NCBI GenBank assembly: GCA_905197955.1
Contig: CAJKAR010000045.1
Coordinates: forward strand, 1-33,719
Direction: 5' to 3'
DNA from: an uncultured Lentisphaeria bacterium
GTDB lineage: Bacteria; Verrucomicrobiota; Lentisphaeria; Victivallales; UBA1829
Length of the DNA: 33,719 nt
Part shown: in pieces, positions 15,714 through 24,447 of the stretch
Position numbering within the stretch: the first letter of the stretch is position 1
Layout of the letters: every line of letters starts with the position of its first letter
The notes under the pieces: model-generated
Databases searched by the model: none
Told to the model about the DNA's origin: nothing
What the model saw: the letters and a program-made list of their open reading frames with translations, nothing else
Made by a program: the position numbers and the translations under genes

Positions 15714-16931
15714 TTACAGCTGCCGGACGTAGACGGATTCGTCGTCTGCGTTCATTCCGCCGCGGAACCAGTTGCGCGGCGACTTGGTCAGAATCAGTTC
15801 CACAGGAATCGTTTTTCCCGACCTGCGGATGGTCAGATTCAATTTCGCGCCGGGAAGCAGACTGAAGATGCAGCCCTGGAGATCATAGGGGGTGGAGATA
15901 TCGCGTCCGTTCGCCTTCAGGACAATGTCTCCGGGACGGAGCGCTTTTGCCGCCGGAGAGTTCCGGAAGAGCTGCGAGATCAGCACTCCGTGTTCGATTC
16001 CGAGTTTCTTTTTCGCATTGCGGTTGAGTGGAGCGAGAACGGCTCCCAGCCACGGGCGATCCACATGTCCGTGGTTGATGAGCTCAGTGGAGACCTGCCT
16101 GGCGATGTCCGAAGAGATCGCAAAACTGAGCCCGATATTGCCGCCGGAGGGCGAAAGAATGAAGTCGTTGACTCCGATGACTTTGCCTTGAATATTCAGA
16201 AGCGGTCCGCCGGAGTTGCCGGGATTGATGGAGGCATCGGTCTGCACATAGCTTTCGTGCAGATTCATTCCGACGCCGTTGCGGCGGGTGTTGGAGACGA
16301 TTCCGATCGTGACGGTGCGCGAGAGACTGAACGGCGCTCCGATCGCGATGGCCCAGTGCCCGATTCGGACACTTTCCGCATCGGCGAATTCCAGAACCGG
16401 GAATTTCCGTTTCGCATCAATTTTCAGCAGGGCAAGATCGGTGGGCGGGTCAATGCCGACAACCTTTGCCGGATATTCCTCTCCCTCGTGAGTGGTGATC
16501 CAGAAGGAGTCCTGATTGCGCACCACATGATGATTCGTGAGAATGTAACCATCTTCGCGGATGAAGAATCCGGAGCCCTGACCGGAGGGGATTTCCATGT
16601 AGTCGATCCTTCTTCGTCCGTAGTTGTACAGGTTCGCATAGGGGCTGACGACTCCGATGCGTTTCTGTGCCGTGATCAGCACGACCGCCGGCATGGAGCG
16701 GGAGATCGTTTCGGAAAACTGCGCCTGGAGCGTTCCGGCATCCTGACCGGAGATCGGAAGCGGTCTTGAAAGTTCGGGATTCTGTTTCGTTTTTTCCGAA
16801 GCTGAAGTCGGAGCGGGGACGGGCGCCGGAAGATTTTTCTCTTTCAGCAGCACATGGGCCAGAAACAGGGCGACGGCTCCTCCGCAGACGGAGGCTGCCA
16901 GCAATGATAGAAACTGTTTGCTGCGATTCAT
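15714..16931 (-). CDS. HtrA/DegP-like serine protease with one PDZ domain
   Basis: A 405-aa S1C protease. A single hydrophobic segment (about residues 9-27) should anchor it in the membrane with the protease domain outside the cytoplasm. The triad is His135 (TNHHVV), Asp165 (DPPTDLALLKI) and Ser240 (NPGNSGGPL). One PDZ domain follows (about 300-385), fewer than the two in DegP and like DegS or other short HtrAs. A proline-rich linker lies between anchor and protease. AAGGAA sits eight bases before the ATG at 16931. It probably degrades misfolded envelope proteins or makes regulatory cuts. Confidence 0.93.
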   Translation of the reverse strand: MNRSKQFLSLLAASVCGGAVALFLAHVLLKEKNLPAPVPAPTSASEKTKQNPELSRPLPISGQDAGTLQAQFSETISRSMPAVVLITAQKRIGVVSPYANLYNYGRRRIDYMEIPSGQGSGFFIREDGYILTNHHVVRNQDSFWITTHEGEEYPAKVVGIDPPTDLALLKIDAKRKFPVLEFADAESVRIGHWAIAIGAPFSLSRTVTIGIVSNTRRNGVGMNLHESYVQTDASINPGNSGGPLLNIQGKVIGVNDFILSPSGGNIGLSFAISSDIARQVSTELINHGHVDRPWLGAVLAPLNRNAKKKLGIEHGVLISQLFRNSPAAKALRPGDIVLKANGRDISTPYDLQGCIFSLLPGAKLNLTIRRSGKTIPVELILTKSPRNWFRGGMNADDESVYVRQL

Positions 16932-16956
16932 CTTATTGGTTCCTTGTCGTTTCAAA

Positions 16957-16969
16957 TTCCGTAACGGAA
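16957..16969. promoter_or_regulatory. Palindrome upstream of the HtrA gene
   Basis: TTCCGT-A-ACGGAA, a perfect 13-base palindrome 25-38 bases before the HtrA start. A weak promoter (TTGTCT, 17 bases, TCTGTT) lies just upstream of it on the minus strand. It may be an operator. Confidence 0.4.
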
Positions 16970-17079
16970 ACAGATCTTCTGTTTTTCTGAAAGACAAGTG
17001 GAAGACCGCAGAGGTTCCCCCTGCCGGGAGTTTTTTTTCATTTTTTTATGGGAACACTCCCGGAGGGCGGTCAACCGGA

Positions 17080-18063
17080 TCACAGGGGAATCGCGATGTT
17101 CCAGGTGTTGAGGGTATTATGGAATCCGCCGGGGCCGTCCGCGGCAGCGGCGAAGAGACAGCAAGGTTTCCGATTCTCATCGAAGAGAAGCTGGGGGCGT
17201 TCCAGACAGCCGAGATGCAGCGGATTTCCATTTTGATCTTCGAGAGAGCGGGAATAACCTTTGCCGACCAGTTCCCAGTGGATGCCGTCGGAAGACTTGA
17301 AATGTGCTCCCGCATGGAGTTCCCCCGTAATGGTTCCCTTCATATCCTTGGCGAGCATTTCGAATTCGCTTCCGTTGTGCCAGACAAAGGGATCCTCCAC
17401 GTTGAAACCGCGGAGGACGGGTTCGTCCTGAATGCGGCGGTATGGGCCTTCGGGACGGTCGGCGACGGCAAGGCCGATTCGCAGTCCTTCCGGAGTGTTG
17501 CCGCGGTAATAAAGATAGATGCGTCCATCCGGCAGAACGCACGGCGCCGGATTGGTGACAATCTGGTGATCCCAGTGTCCCGGTCTCGGCTCCAGGATCG
17601 GATGATCCAGTGTTTTCCACGGTCCCGCCGGGGAGTCCGCGATCGCTACTCCGATGCGGATCCTTTTATAGATGGCATCGGTCAGAAGCGGATCGTGATC
17701 TGTGATCCGGGGATTTTTCTCGCTGTAAGTCGTTCCGATGTAATAGAGAAGATAGCTGTTGCCGTAACGAAGAACGGTCGGATTGTGGGTCATGCGTCCG
17801 TCCCAGGCGGAGGGATCGGCGCCGCTCGGAAGCACTTTTTCGACAAATCGGTAGGGCCCGCACATCGTTTCTGAAAACGCATGCACGATTTCTGACTGAT
17901 AGATATATCCGGTGAACATCGGATGTTCTTTTGACCATCTGGCGGCATACATGTGATATCCGTCGGATCCTTTCAGGACGGAGCCGCACCAGACCCAGTA
18001 TCCTTCCATCCGGAATCCGGCGGAAAGATCGGCTTTCAGTATTTGCTTTTCGGTGATCGACAT
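17080..18063 (-). CDS. Five-bladed beta-propeller glycosidase-like protein (GH43/GH117/GH130-like)
   Basis: A 327-aa cytoplasmic protein with the repeated blade pattern of five-bladed propeller glycosidases. Examples are THNPTVLRYGNSYLLYYIG, TNPAPCVLPDGRIYLYYRG, VEDPFVWHNGSEFEML and FKSSDGIHWELV. Acidic residues placed like those of the active site occur at WDGRMTHNP, GHWDHQIVTNP and NVEDPF. The family cannot be fixed by eye; GH43- or GH117-like is favoured, and GH130 phosphorylase is possible. It lies 168 bases behind the GntR-LacI regulator gene and has its own promoter with a large inverted repeat, so it is probably that regulator's target. Confidence 0.75.
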   Translation of the reverse strand: MSITEKQILKADLSAGFRMEGYWVWCGSVLKGSDGYHMYAARWSKEHPMFTGYIYQSEIVHAFSETMCGPYRFVEKVLPSGADPSAWDGRMTHNPTVLRYGNSYLLYYIGTTYSEKNPRITDHDPLLTDAIYKRIRIGVAIADSPAGPWKTLDHPILEPRPGHWDHQIVTNPAPCVLPDGRIYLYYRGNTPEGLRIGLAVADRPEGPYRRIQDEPVLRGFNVEDPFVWHNGSEFEMLAKDMKGTITGELHAGAHFKSSDGIHWELVGKGYSRSLEDQNGNPLHLGCLERPQLLFDENRKPCCLFAAAADGPGGFHNTLNTWNIAIPL

Positions 18064-18079
18064 TTCTTTTTCCCGGGGT

Positions 18080-18135
18080 TAATGTTCAACTTTTATGAAC
18101 ATTATTAAATGTACAGTCGAATCGGGAAAAATCAA
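18080..18135 (-). promoter_or_regulatory. Promoter with operator of the propeller glycosidase gene
   Basis: TTGATT (18130-18135), 16-base spacer and TACATT (18108-18113) on the minus strand. Downstream, over the start point, lies an inverted repeat with nine-base perfect arms, TAATGTTCA (18080-18088) and TGAACATTA (18096-18104), around a seven-base centre. It is a likely operator for the regulator encoded just upstream. Confidence 0.7.
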
Positions 18136-18231
18136 AGGTTTGAGTTGTTTTTCCTGTGATTTTCCTCTCTTTTTCCGGATGTTTTCCCGGAGATGTTTTC
18201 TTGTTCCGGCGGTGGTGCCGGAGGGGAATGG

Positions 18232-19350
18232 TCAGTGCAGTTTCCGGCAGCTGGTGCGCTGGAGAAAACGCGATTCCACGCGGACCGACACGTGAACCGG
18301 ATACTGACGGTACCAGGAGTTTTCGCAGATCATGCGGCCGAAAATTTCGCCGATCTGTTTCAGGGGAATCTGCATGGTGGAGATACCGAGGGAGCGGTAT
18401 TTCGGATTGTCGTCGAATGCTGCAAGATCATAGTCGCGTCCTGCTGCGAGTCCGTGTTCCTGAGCCTGGGCGATGAAATCGGCAGCGTATTCATCGTTTA
18501 TGGCGATGAAAAAGAGTTTTTTCTTCCGGTCCTCCCGGATTTCCCGGAAGAGCTGTTCCGCACCGGGCTGGTCCGGATGGAACTCTTCCAGAGTCGGGGC
18601 AGGGATCGCGGATGCGTTTTCGCCGGAGGAGCCGAATCCGATTTTGAGTCCTTCCATACGCAGATGGCTCCATACCGGAGAGTTTCCGCTGTTCCGGATG
18701 ACAATCACGTTCCGGACGCCGTTCCGCCGGAGGAGATTGCCCATCCGGATGCCGTCGCTGAAATGGTCGATAATGATGGAGGAGGCAAAGTCCAGACGCT
18801 CGAGTTCATCGGACCGGTAGAGAACCATGACGGGCGTTTTTGCCGCCAGCAGAAATGGAACGCCTGCACGCAGAAGCTCTTCGTCTCCGGTATCGGGAAA
18901 GATGACGATTGCGGCGGCTCCATCGGCGGTTGCCCGGTCGAGAATGCGCTGGAACTCGGCCGGATCGTTTTTTTCAGGAAATTGGAGATGCCGGATTCCG
19001 TAACCGGCGGATTTCAGAGTCTGTGCGAGAGCCGAAAGGGTTGTCCGGTTCCAGTGGATTCCGCGCGGGTTGCGCGAGAGAAGCACATGAACAATCTGGC
19101 TGCTCCTGTTGAAAAGCTGTCGGAGGAGTTCCGGATCAGGGGAGGGGGCAACCGTGCTGCCGGCGCGTTTCCGCCGCACGACGACTCCATGTTGCTTAAG
19201 CTGTTCGAGCGCCCGGAAAACATTCATCCTTGTGGTGCGGAACTGTTCGGCAAGAACGGATTCGGTCGGGAGGAGATCGCCGGGCGCTAGTTCCCCGTCC
19301 ATGATCTGCCGGAGCAGATGCCTGAAAACTGTTCGAATATCGTTGTTCAT
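18232..19350 (-). CDS. GntR-LacI hybrid transcriptional regulator
   Basis: A 372-aa regulator. Residues 1-69 are a GntR-type winged helix (GDLLPTESVLAEQFRTTRMNV, then LKQHGVVVRRKRAGSTV). Residues 85-360 are a LacI/periplasmic-binding type effector domain with the two-lobe pattern (VHVLLS, AAIVIFPDT, VMVLYRS, NVIVIRNSG, FFIAINDEYAADFIAQ, LAAFDDNP). Such hybrids (AraR-like architecture) repress sugar genes and release DNA on binding a sugar. The adjacent beta-propeller glycosidase and its operator are the probable target. A CATTCGAATG palindrome at 19385-19394 lies in its own upstream region. Confidence 0.88.
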   Translation of the reverse strand: MNNDIRTVFRHLLRQIMDGELAPGDLLPTESVLAEQFRTTRMNVFRALEQLKQHGVVVRRKRAGSTVAPSPDPELLRQLFNRSSQIVHVLLSRNPRGIHWNRTTLSALAQTLKSAGYGIRHLQFPEKNDPAEFQRILDRATADGAAAIVIFPDTGDEELLRAGVPFLLAAKTPVMVLYRSDELERLDFASSIIIDHFSDGIRMGNLLRRNGVRNVIVIRNSGNSPVWSHLRMEGLKIGFGSSGENASAIPAPTLEEFHPDQPGAEQLFREIREDRKKKLFFIAINDEYAADFIAQAQEHGLAAGRDYDLAAFDDNPKYRSLGISTMQIPLKQIGEIFGRMICENSWYRQYPVHVSVRVESRFLQRTSCRKLH

Positions 19351-19453
19351 TCTGTTCCCGTGTTCTTTTCCGGGTATACCAATACATTCGAATGGAGATT
19401 ATGCAAGTGTTCCTCCACTTTTCTTTCCGAAGGATTTTAATTTTGCTGAAGTG

Positions 19454-19482
19454 TTGCATTTTCTTTGATTTTGTGCTATGTT
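19454..19482 (+). promoter_or_regulatory. Promoter of leuCD
   Basis: TTGCAT (19454-19459), 17-base spacer, TATGTT (19477-19482). The leader to the leuC ATG is about 40 bases, too short for a leucine attenuator. Confidence 0.65.
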
Positions 19483-19531
19483 ATTCGGTTGAAAACAAGT
19501 GCAGTTTACGAACGCAAACAAGGAGTAAAAA

Positions 19532-20818
19532 ATGGGAAAAACCGTTGCGCAAAAGATATTCGACGCACACCTGATCGACAAGCCGACCGAAGGAGTCAAC
19601 GTCCTTTCTCTCGACCGTGTGTTCTGCCATGAAATCACCACCCCGATCGCGATCAACGATCTTGTCAAACGCGGAAAAGACAGAGTGTTCGATCCGGCGA
19701 AGATCAAAGCGGTCATCGACCATGTCACCCCCGCGAAGGATTCCAAGACCGCCGAGCAGGGAAAGACCATGCGCGACTGGGCGCGCAGACACGGAATCAA
19801 GGATTTCTTTGACATCGGCGAAAACGGTGTCTGCCATGCGATCTTCCCGGAAAAGGGATTTGTCCGTCCGGGATATACGGTCATCATGGGCGACTCGCAC
19901 ACCTGTACGCACGGTGCGTTCGGCGCGTTTGCCGCGGGAGTGGGAACCACCGACCTGGAAGTCGGTATCCTGAAGGGCGTCTGCACGATGCGCTCTCCGG
20001 AAACCATCAAGATCAACGTGACAGGCAAACTTCCCGAAGGCGTGTATGCCAAGGACCTGATCCTTGCGATCATCCAGCTTCTCACGGTCAACGGAGCGAC
20101 GGACAAGGTGATTGAGTTCGCCGGACCGACCATCGACGAAATGTCCATGGAGTCTCGCATGACGCTCTGCAACATGGCGATCGAAGCCGGCGGCACCTGC
20201 GGCATCTGCTATCCTGACAGCGTGACAGTCGATTATCTCTGGGAGTTCATCAAGGACGAGTTCCCGAGCAAGGAGGCCGCGCTTGCCGAATACTCCAAGT
20301 GGCGTCCGGATGCCGATGCCGTCTACGCCAAAGTCGTGGAGTTCGACGCTTCGAAGCTCGAACCCCTGATGACGATCAACTACAAGCCCGATCAGGTCCG
20401 GACGATCCGCGAAATGACCGGAACAAAGATCGATCAGGTTTACATCGGTTCCTGCACGAACGGGCGGATCGAAGACCTGCGTATTGCGGCTCAGGTGCTC
20501 AAGGGCAAAAAGATCAGTCCGAATCTGCGTGCGATTGTCTCTCCGGCGACTCCGAAAATCTATCGGCAGGCTCTCGCGGAAGGGATCATTCAGATCTTCA
20601 TGGATGCCGGATTCTGCGTCACCAATCCGACCTGCGGCGCATGTCTCGGCATGAGCAACGGCGTGCTTGCCAAAGGCGAAAGCTGTGCTTCGACCACAAA
20701 CCGCAACTTCAACGGCCGCATGGGCAAGGGCGGCATGGTGCATCTGATGAGTCCGGCAAGCGCGGCTGCAACGGCGGTCGCCGGTTTCGTCACGAACTCT
20801 CCGCTCTACAAAGGCTGA
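19532..20818 (+). CDS. leuC: 3-isopropylmalate dehydratase large subunit
   Basis: A 428-aa aconitase-superfamily large subunit that, with LeuD, isomerises 2-isopropylmalate to 3-isopropylmalate in leucine synthesis. The three 4Fe-4S cysteines are C308 (YIGSCTNGR), C368 and C371 (NPTCGACLG). MGDSHTCTHGAFGAF and CASTTNRNFNGRMG are also diagnostic. The length fits the shorter LeuC type 2, also shared by homoaconitase and dimethylmalate dehydratase relatives, so the substrate is likely but not certain. AAGGAG stands before the ATG. leuA and leuB are not in the window. Confidence 0.92.
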   Translation: MGKTVAQKIFDAHLIDKPTEGVNVLSLDRVFCHEITTPIAINDLVKRGKDRVFDPAKIKAVIDHVTPAKDSKTAEQGKTMRDWARRHGIKDFFDIGENGVCHAIFPEKGFVRPGYTVIMGDSHTCTHGAFGAFAAGVGTTDLEVGILKGVCTMRSPETIKINVTGKLPEGVYAKDLILAIIQLLTVNGATDKVIEFAGPTIDEMSMESRMTLCNMAIEAGGTCGICYPDSVTVDYLWEFIKDEFPSKEAALAEYSKWRPDADAVYAKVVEFDASKLEPLMTINYKPDQVRTIREMTGTKIDQVYIGSCTNGRIEDLRIAAQVLKGKKISPNLRAIVSPATPKIYRQALAEGIIQIFMDAGFCVTNPTCGACLGMSNGVLAKGESCASTTNRNFNGRMGKGGMVHLMSPASAAATAVAGFVTNSPLYKG

Positions 20819-20836
20819 TCAGGAAAGGATTGCAAA

Positions 20837-21361
20837 ATGAAAAACTTCAGTGGAAAAATACTGTTTCTCGACCGCTCCGATATCAATACCGATGAGATCA
20901 TTCCGGCAAAATATCTGACGGAACTGACCAAGGATGCGCTCAAACCGTATTGTCTGGAAGACCTCAATCTTCCCGGCTTCGATCCGAAAAAGGACATCGC
21001 CGGAAAGAGCGTTGTCATCACCCGTGCGAACTTCGGCTGCGGTTCCTCCCGCGAACATGCTCCCTGGGTGCTCGAATACAATGACATCAATCTGGTGATC
21101 GCGGAAAACTTCGCCCGCATCTTCCGTCAGAACATGTTCAACTGCGGACTGATGGCGATTTCCCTGCCGAAAGAGCAGATCGATGACATTTTCAAAACCT
21201 TTGCCGGAACGGAGTCCATCTGCACGACCGACACGGAAAAGAAGACCTTCACCATTTCCAACGGAAGTGTGACGAAAGTCTATCCGTTCACCGTCGGCGA
21301 GTTCGATTTCGAGCTGGTCAAGGCGGGCGGCTGGGTCGATTACGCCGACAGCAAATACTGA
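20837..21361 (+). CDS. leuD: 3-isopropylmalate dehydratase small subunit
   Basis: A 174-aa swivel-domain subunit that pairs with LeuC. It shows LFLDRSDINTDEIIPAKYL at the N-terminus and the NFGCGSSREHAPW motif near the middle, with FARIFRQNMFNCGL after it. The length is that of LeuD type 2. It begins 18 bases behind leuC with AGGAAAGGA as ribosome binding site, and a terminator follows, so leuCD is a two-gene operon. Confidence 0.93.
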   Translation: MKNFSGKILFLDRSDINTDEIIPAKYLTELTKDALKPYCLEDLNLPGFDPKKDIAGKSVVITRANFGCGSSREHAPWVLEYNDINLVIAENFARIFRQNMFNCGLMAISLPKEQIDDIFKTFAGTESICTTDTEKKTFTISNGSVTKVYPFTVGEFDFELVKAGGWVDYADSKY

Positions 21362-21390
21362 TTGCTTCCGCCTGAGAGCGGATTCCTTTC

Positions 21391-21430
21391 AAAGCCGGAT
21401 TTCCTTTTTCAGGGAAAGTCCGGCTTTTTT
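21391..21430 (+). terminator. Terminator of leuCD
   Basis: AAAGCCGGA-TTTCC (21391-21404) pairs with GGGAAAGTCCGGCTTT (21411-21426) with one bulge, followed by a T run. Confidence 0.85.
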
Positions 21431-21463
21431 GTTGTTCTTCTTTTCCGGAGGCTTGAGACGAAA

Positions 21464-22555
21464 TTATTCTGCATTGCCAGCGATGATCCGGGCAAGTTCC
21501 GGACTCAGGATCCGGCGGTGATCGTCGTCGACGAGACTGAAGCGGTTGCCATCGTTCGGCGTGCTAAGATAGTTCCAGACGCAATATGAAATGCCGTGTT
21601 CTTTCAGGAGAAAGATCATGTCGCGCATGTAGTTCTCCCGGTATTCAAGGCGGCAGTGACGGATCGTTCCGAATTCTCCGCACCAGAGGATTTTTTCCGG
21701 ATGCTGTTCTGCAAAATCGAAAGCCGGCTGGAGTTCATGGCGGAGATATTCCCTGTCGATGCGTTCAAACTGCGGATAGGGATTGTCGGTTCCGTAGACA
21801 TATCGGCGGAAGTCGCGGTAGCGTTCAACATCTCCGGGATACGGCATTTCCCGGTTGTAGTAAAGGGGATCCGCCTGCAGGACTCCGCGCTGATGCGTAA
21901 ATTCGAAGGGCGCGTAGTTGTGGAAGGTATAAATGATACTGGGATCATTGTAAAGGTTCAGATCTTTTAAAGTGTGCGGAGAATTCCAGCAGGTGCTGCC
22001 TATGATGATCCGGCGGATTGGATTCTTTTTCCGGATCGCCGTGATGGTGCGTTCCGCCAGAGAGTTCCAGAGAGCCGGATCGATATCCCGGACTTCATTG
22101 AGCAGTTCGAATGCAATCTCCGGCTTGCCGGAATAACGCTCCTCGAATGCGAGCCAGAGCTTGATAAAGCGATCCTGAAGTTCTACGGAATCCATCAGGG
22201 AAACCGGTTCAGGGATGTCGCAGTAGTTTCCGATGGCCTTGTGCAGATTCAGGACTATATTGACTCCGGCTGCCTCGCACCATTCGATAAAGGAGTCGAA
22301 GAGTCGCCAGATGCGTTCGCGGTAAACTCCGGTTTTCTCTTCCAGCACCACCTGATCGAAACCGAGACGGATATGATCCATTCCCAGAGATGCGATGTAG
22401 TCGATGTCTCTTTGTGTGATGTAGGAATCGAAGTGCTCGAAATCCCCGATGGAGAGCGGAAAACGCCGTTCCACCGGAAGCACATTGAACCGTTTATAGT
22501 TGGTGAGCCATCCTCCGATGCCCATTCCGTGCATGAATCCCTTGAATTCCGCCAT
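21464..22555 (-). CDS. Glycoside hydrolase family 5 enzyme, cytoplasmic
   Basis: A 363-aa (beta/alpha)8 GH5 enzyme. The acid/base glutamate is E154 (FELLNEV) and the nucleophile E294 (LWCGEFG). GIGGWL near the N-terminus, HIRLGFD, LNLHKA and YTFHNYAPFEFTHQ fit the fold. There is no signal peptide, so it acts on imported oligosaccharides, perhaps as exo-glucosidase, mannosidase or similar. The start at 22555 has AAGGA about eight bases upstream. It has its own promoter with a palindrome and follows the symporter gene. Confidence 0.9.
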   Translation of the reverse strand: MAEFKGFMHGMGIGGWLTNYKRFNVLPVERRFPLSIGDFEHFDSYITQRDIDYIASLGMDHIRLGFDQVVLEEKTGVYRERIWRLFDSFIEWCEAAGVNIVLNLHKAIGNYCDIPEPVSLMDSVELQDRFIKLWLAFEERYSGKPEIAFELLNEVRDIDPALWNSLAERTITAIRKKNPIRRIIIGSTCWNSPHTLKDLNLYNDPSIIYTFHNYAPFEFTHQRGVLQADPLYYNREMPYPGDVERYRDFRRYVYGTDNPYPQFERIDREYLRHELQPAFDFAEQHPEKILWCGEFGTIRHCRLEYRENYMRDMIFLLKEHGISYCVWNYLSTPNDGNRFSLVDDDHRRILSPELARIIAGNAE

Positions 22556-22604
22556 TGTTTTATCCTTTTTTCTGTCAGTGTTCCGGAAAGTCCGGAGGTT
22601 TCTT

Positions 22605-22638
22605 GCAATACAGTATTGCTCCATTTTCCGGCTTTCAA
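22605..22638 (-). promoter_or_regulatory. Promoter and operator of the GH5 gene
   Basis: TTGAAA (22633-22638), 17-base spacer, TACTGT (22610-22615) on the minus strand. A perfect 15-base palindrome GCAATAC-A-GTATTGC (22605-22619) covers the -10. Its sequence differs from the other palindromes in the window. Confidence 0.6.
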
Positions 22639-22670
22639 ATGGCGGAGGGAAGGCGGCAATGAAAAAAAAT

Positions 22671-22709
22671 GTGAAAAGAGTAACACGCTCCTTCGTGAAG
22701 AAGGAGCGT
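22671..22709 (-). terminator. Probable terminator behind the symporter gene
   Basis: ACGCTCCTTC (22685-22694) and GAAGGAGCGT (22700-22709) form a ten-pair stem 34 bases after the symporter stop. On the minus strand a T-rich stretch follows, but not directly, so efficiency is uncertain. Confidence 0.5.
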
Positions 22710-22743
22710 TTCCGGCAGGGGAGGAATGGCGTTTTGAAACGGA

Positions 22744-24270
22744 TCAGTTTTGAGTGGCGATCGTTTTCGTTTCTTCACTGCGGTGATCGGCAAGATCGAA
22801 CGCATAGGAGATCAGAAAGGCAAGCGTTCCGGCGGCGAATCCGTAGACGGCTCCGTTGGTCAGCGCAAACTGGAATTGATCGGAACCCATGATTTCCGTA
22901 AAGCCTCCGTGAATGCCGAGTGCGACTGAAATCATATATCCGATCCAGACCACTGTCGCCGTTCCCATTGCCGCCCACGCGGAACGGGAGGTGGCTCTGG
23001 GACAGTAGATCGCGGAGACCACCGGGAGAAACACAATCACAAGCTGCGACGCCCAGCAGTTGATCATCAGCGCATAGATGCTTCGGACCTCAAGCGCAAG
23101 AACCGTTGCTGTCACAAGCACCAGAATCGTGATGATGCGGATGATCAGCAGCATTTTCCTTTCCGGCAGTTTCGGGCAGAGCGTATGGAGAATGTTGTTG
23201 GAAAACAGACTGGAGGCGGCAAGCAGAGAGCTGTCCGCGGAACTCATGATGGCGGAGATCAGAGCACTGAGAAAGATCGTCAGCAGAATCGGATGAATTC
23301 CGCCGAGCACCTGAATGGCCATTCTCGGCAGCACCTGGTTTTCGAGATCGGTTCCGAACGCTTCTTCCGTAATTCCCCATGCCGGGAACGCGATTTTTGC
23401 CGCAAGCCCGATCGTGATCGGGATCATGCCGATCAGCATGTAGAGGAATCCGGAATAGATGGAACTCTGGATGGCGATCGTTTCGTTCCGGGAGGCGAGG
23501 GAGCGCTGGACAAGATCCTGTCCGACCATGCAGCCGAGTCCCATAATCATCCAGTTGCCGAGATAGTTGACCGTGTTGTTCCATCCCCCCTCTGCGGGAA
23601 GGAGAGAGAGATCCGCTGAGGGATTTGTGTAGACTGCTTCCCATCCGCCAGCATAGTGCACCGCGCCGGGGACGATGATGACCAGTCCGATAATGATAAG
23701 GGAAACCTGCACGATATCCGTCAGCGTGACCGCCCACATTCCGCCGGACGCCGTGTAGATCAGCACGATCAGCGCTCCGATCAGGGTGCCGTAAAGCATA
23801 TTGATTCCCGTTAGAAGATGCAGAATCGTTCCGAGTCCGAGCATCTGCGCGCCGAGCCAGCCGACATAAACCGGGATCATCCAGAACGAGGCATAGATTC
23901 CGGCAGCCCTTCCGTATTTTTTCTGAATGATGTCGGTGACCGTCAGACAGTTGTATTTCCGCAGGAATCCCACGATGAAAATTCCCGCCAGGATCAGGCT
24001 GAGGGCTGCTGCGAAGGGATCCGCGATCACATCCCGGAGATCTCCGGAATAAACGGTCGCCGCGACCCCCATGCTGGATCCTGCTCCGAACCAGGTCGCC
24101 AGCAGAGTGGCGGTCGCCATCCAGAGAGGGAGTCTTCTTCCTGCAACGAGGAAGTCGTTCATATCTTTCACTTTGCGTCCGGAGAGCCAGCCGATGCCAA
24201 GCATGACGACTATGTACACTCCGATTCCGATCCACAGAACAGTCTGTGTTTTTGCATCCAATTCAATCAT
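22744..24270 (-). CDS. Sodium:solute symporter (SSS family), probably a sugar transporter
   Basis: A 508-aa inner-membrane protein with about 13 hydrophobic segments spread over its length, typical of the SSS family. Features are the N-terminal VAGRRLPLWMATATLLATWFG region, the ASGGMWAVTLTDIVQ motif in the middle and SALISAIMSSADSSLLAASS, part of the sodium site. It should carry a sugar or oligosaccharide with Na+, given its place between GH36 and GH5 genes. The start is uncertain: ATG at 24270 has only AAGAG or GAAGG nearby, and in-frame ATGs at 24291 and 24303 have none. Confidence 0.9.
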   Translation of the reverse strand: MIELDAKTQTVLWIGIGVYIVVMLGIGWLSGRKVKDMNDFLVAGRRLPLWMATATLLATWFGAGSSMGVAATVYSGDLRDVIADPFAAALSLILAGIFIVGFLRKYNCLTVTDIIQKKYGRAAGIYASFWMIPVYVGWLGAQMLGLGTILHLLTGINMLYGTLIGALIVLIYTASGGMWAVTLTDIVQVSLIIIGLVIIVPGAVHYAGGWEAVYTNPSADLSLLPAEGGWNNTVNYLGNWMIMGLGCMVGQDLVQRSLASRNETIAIQSSIYSGFLYMLIGMIPITIGLAAKIAFPAWGITEEAFGTDLENQVLPRMAIQVLGGIHPILLTIFLSALISAIMSSADSSLLAASSLFSNNILHTLCPKLPERKMLLIIRIITILVLVTATVLALEVRSIYALMINCWASQLVIVFLPVVSAIYCPRATSRSAWAAMGTATVVWIGYMISVALGIHGGFTEIMGSDQFQFALTNGAVYGFAAGTLAFLISYAFDLADHRSEETKTIATQN

Positions 24271-24396
24271 AACCTTCAACTCTTGCTGCATTGTTGTTTG
24301 CATGCGGACGATTTGTTTGACGGTTCTTGCGATGATTTTTGTACCGATGACGATTCTGTGTGCGGGAATTTGCTGAACTGATTGTATAGGTGGTAT

Positions 24397-24429
24397 CGTC
24401 CGGAAAAGCCGTCTGTTCTTTTCCGGACG
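24397..24429. other. Perfect hairpin between the GH36 and symporter genes
   Basis: CGTCCGGAAAAG (24397-24408) pairs over 12 bases with CTTTTCCGGACG (24418-24429), with a nine-base loop. It lies 19 bases behind the GH36 stop and has no T run on either strand. It may set the level of downstream expression or protect the upstream mRNA end. Confidence 0.6.
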
Positions 24430-24447
24430 TGATGGTGCGTTTAGAAT

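Noticed and set aside
19483..19531. Leucine attenuator or leader peptide before leuC
   Set aside because: The leader is about 40 bases without leucine codon run or hairpin pair.
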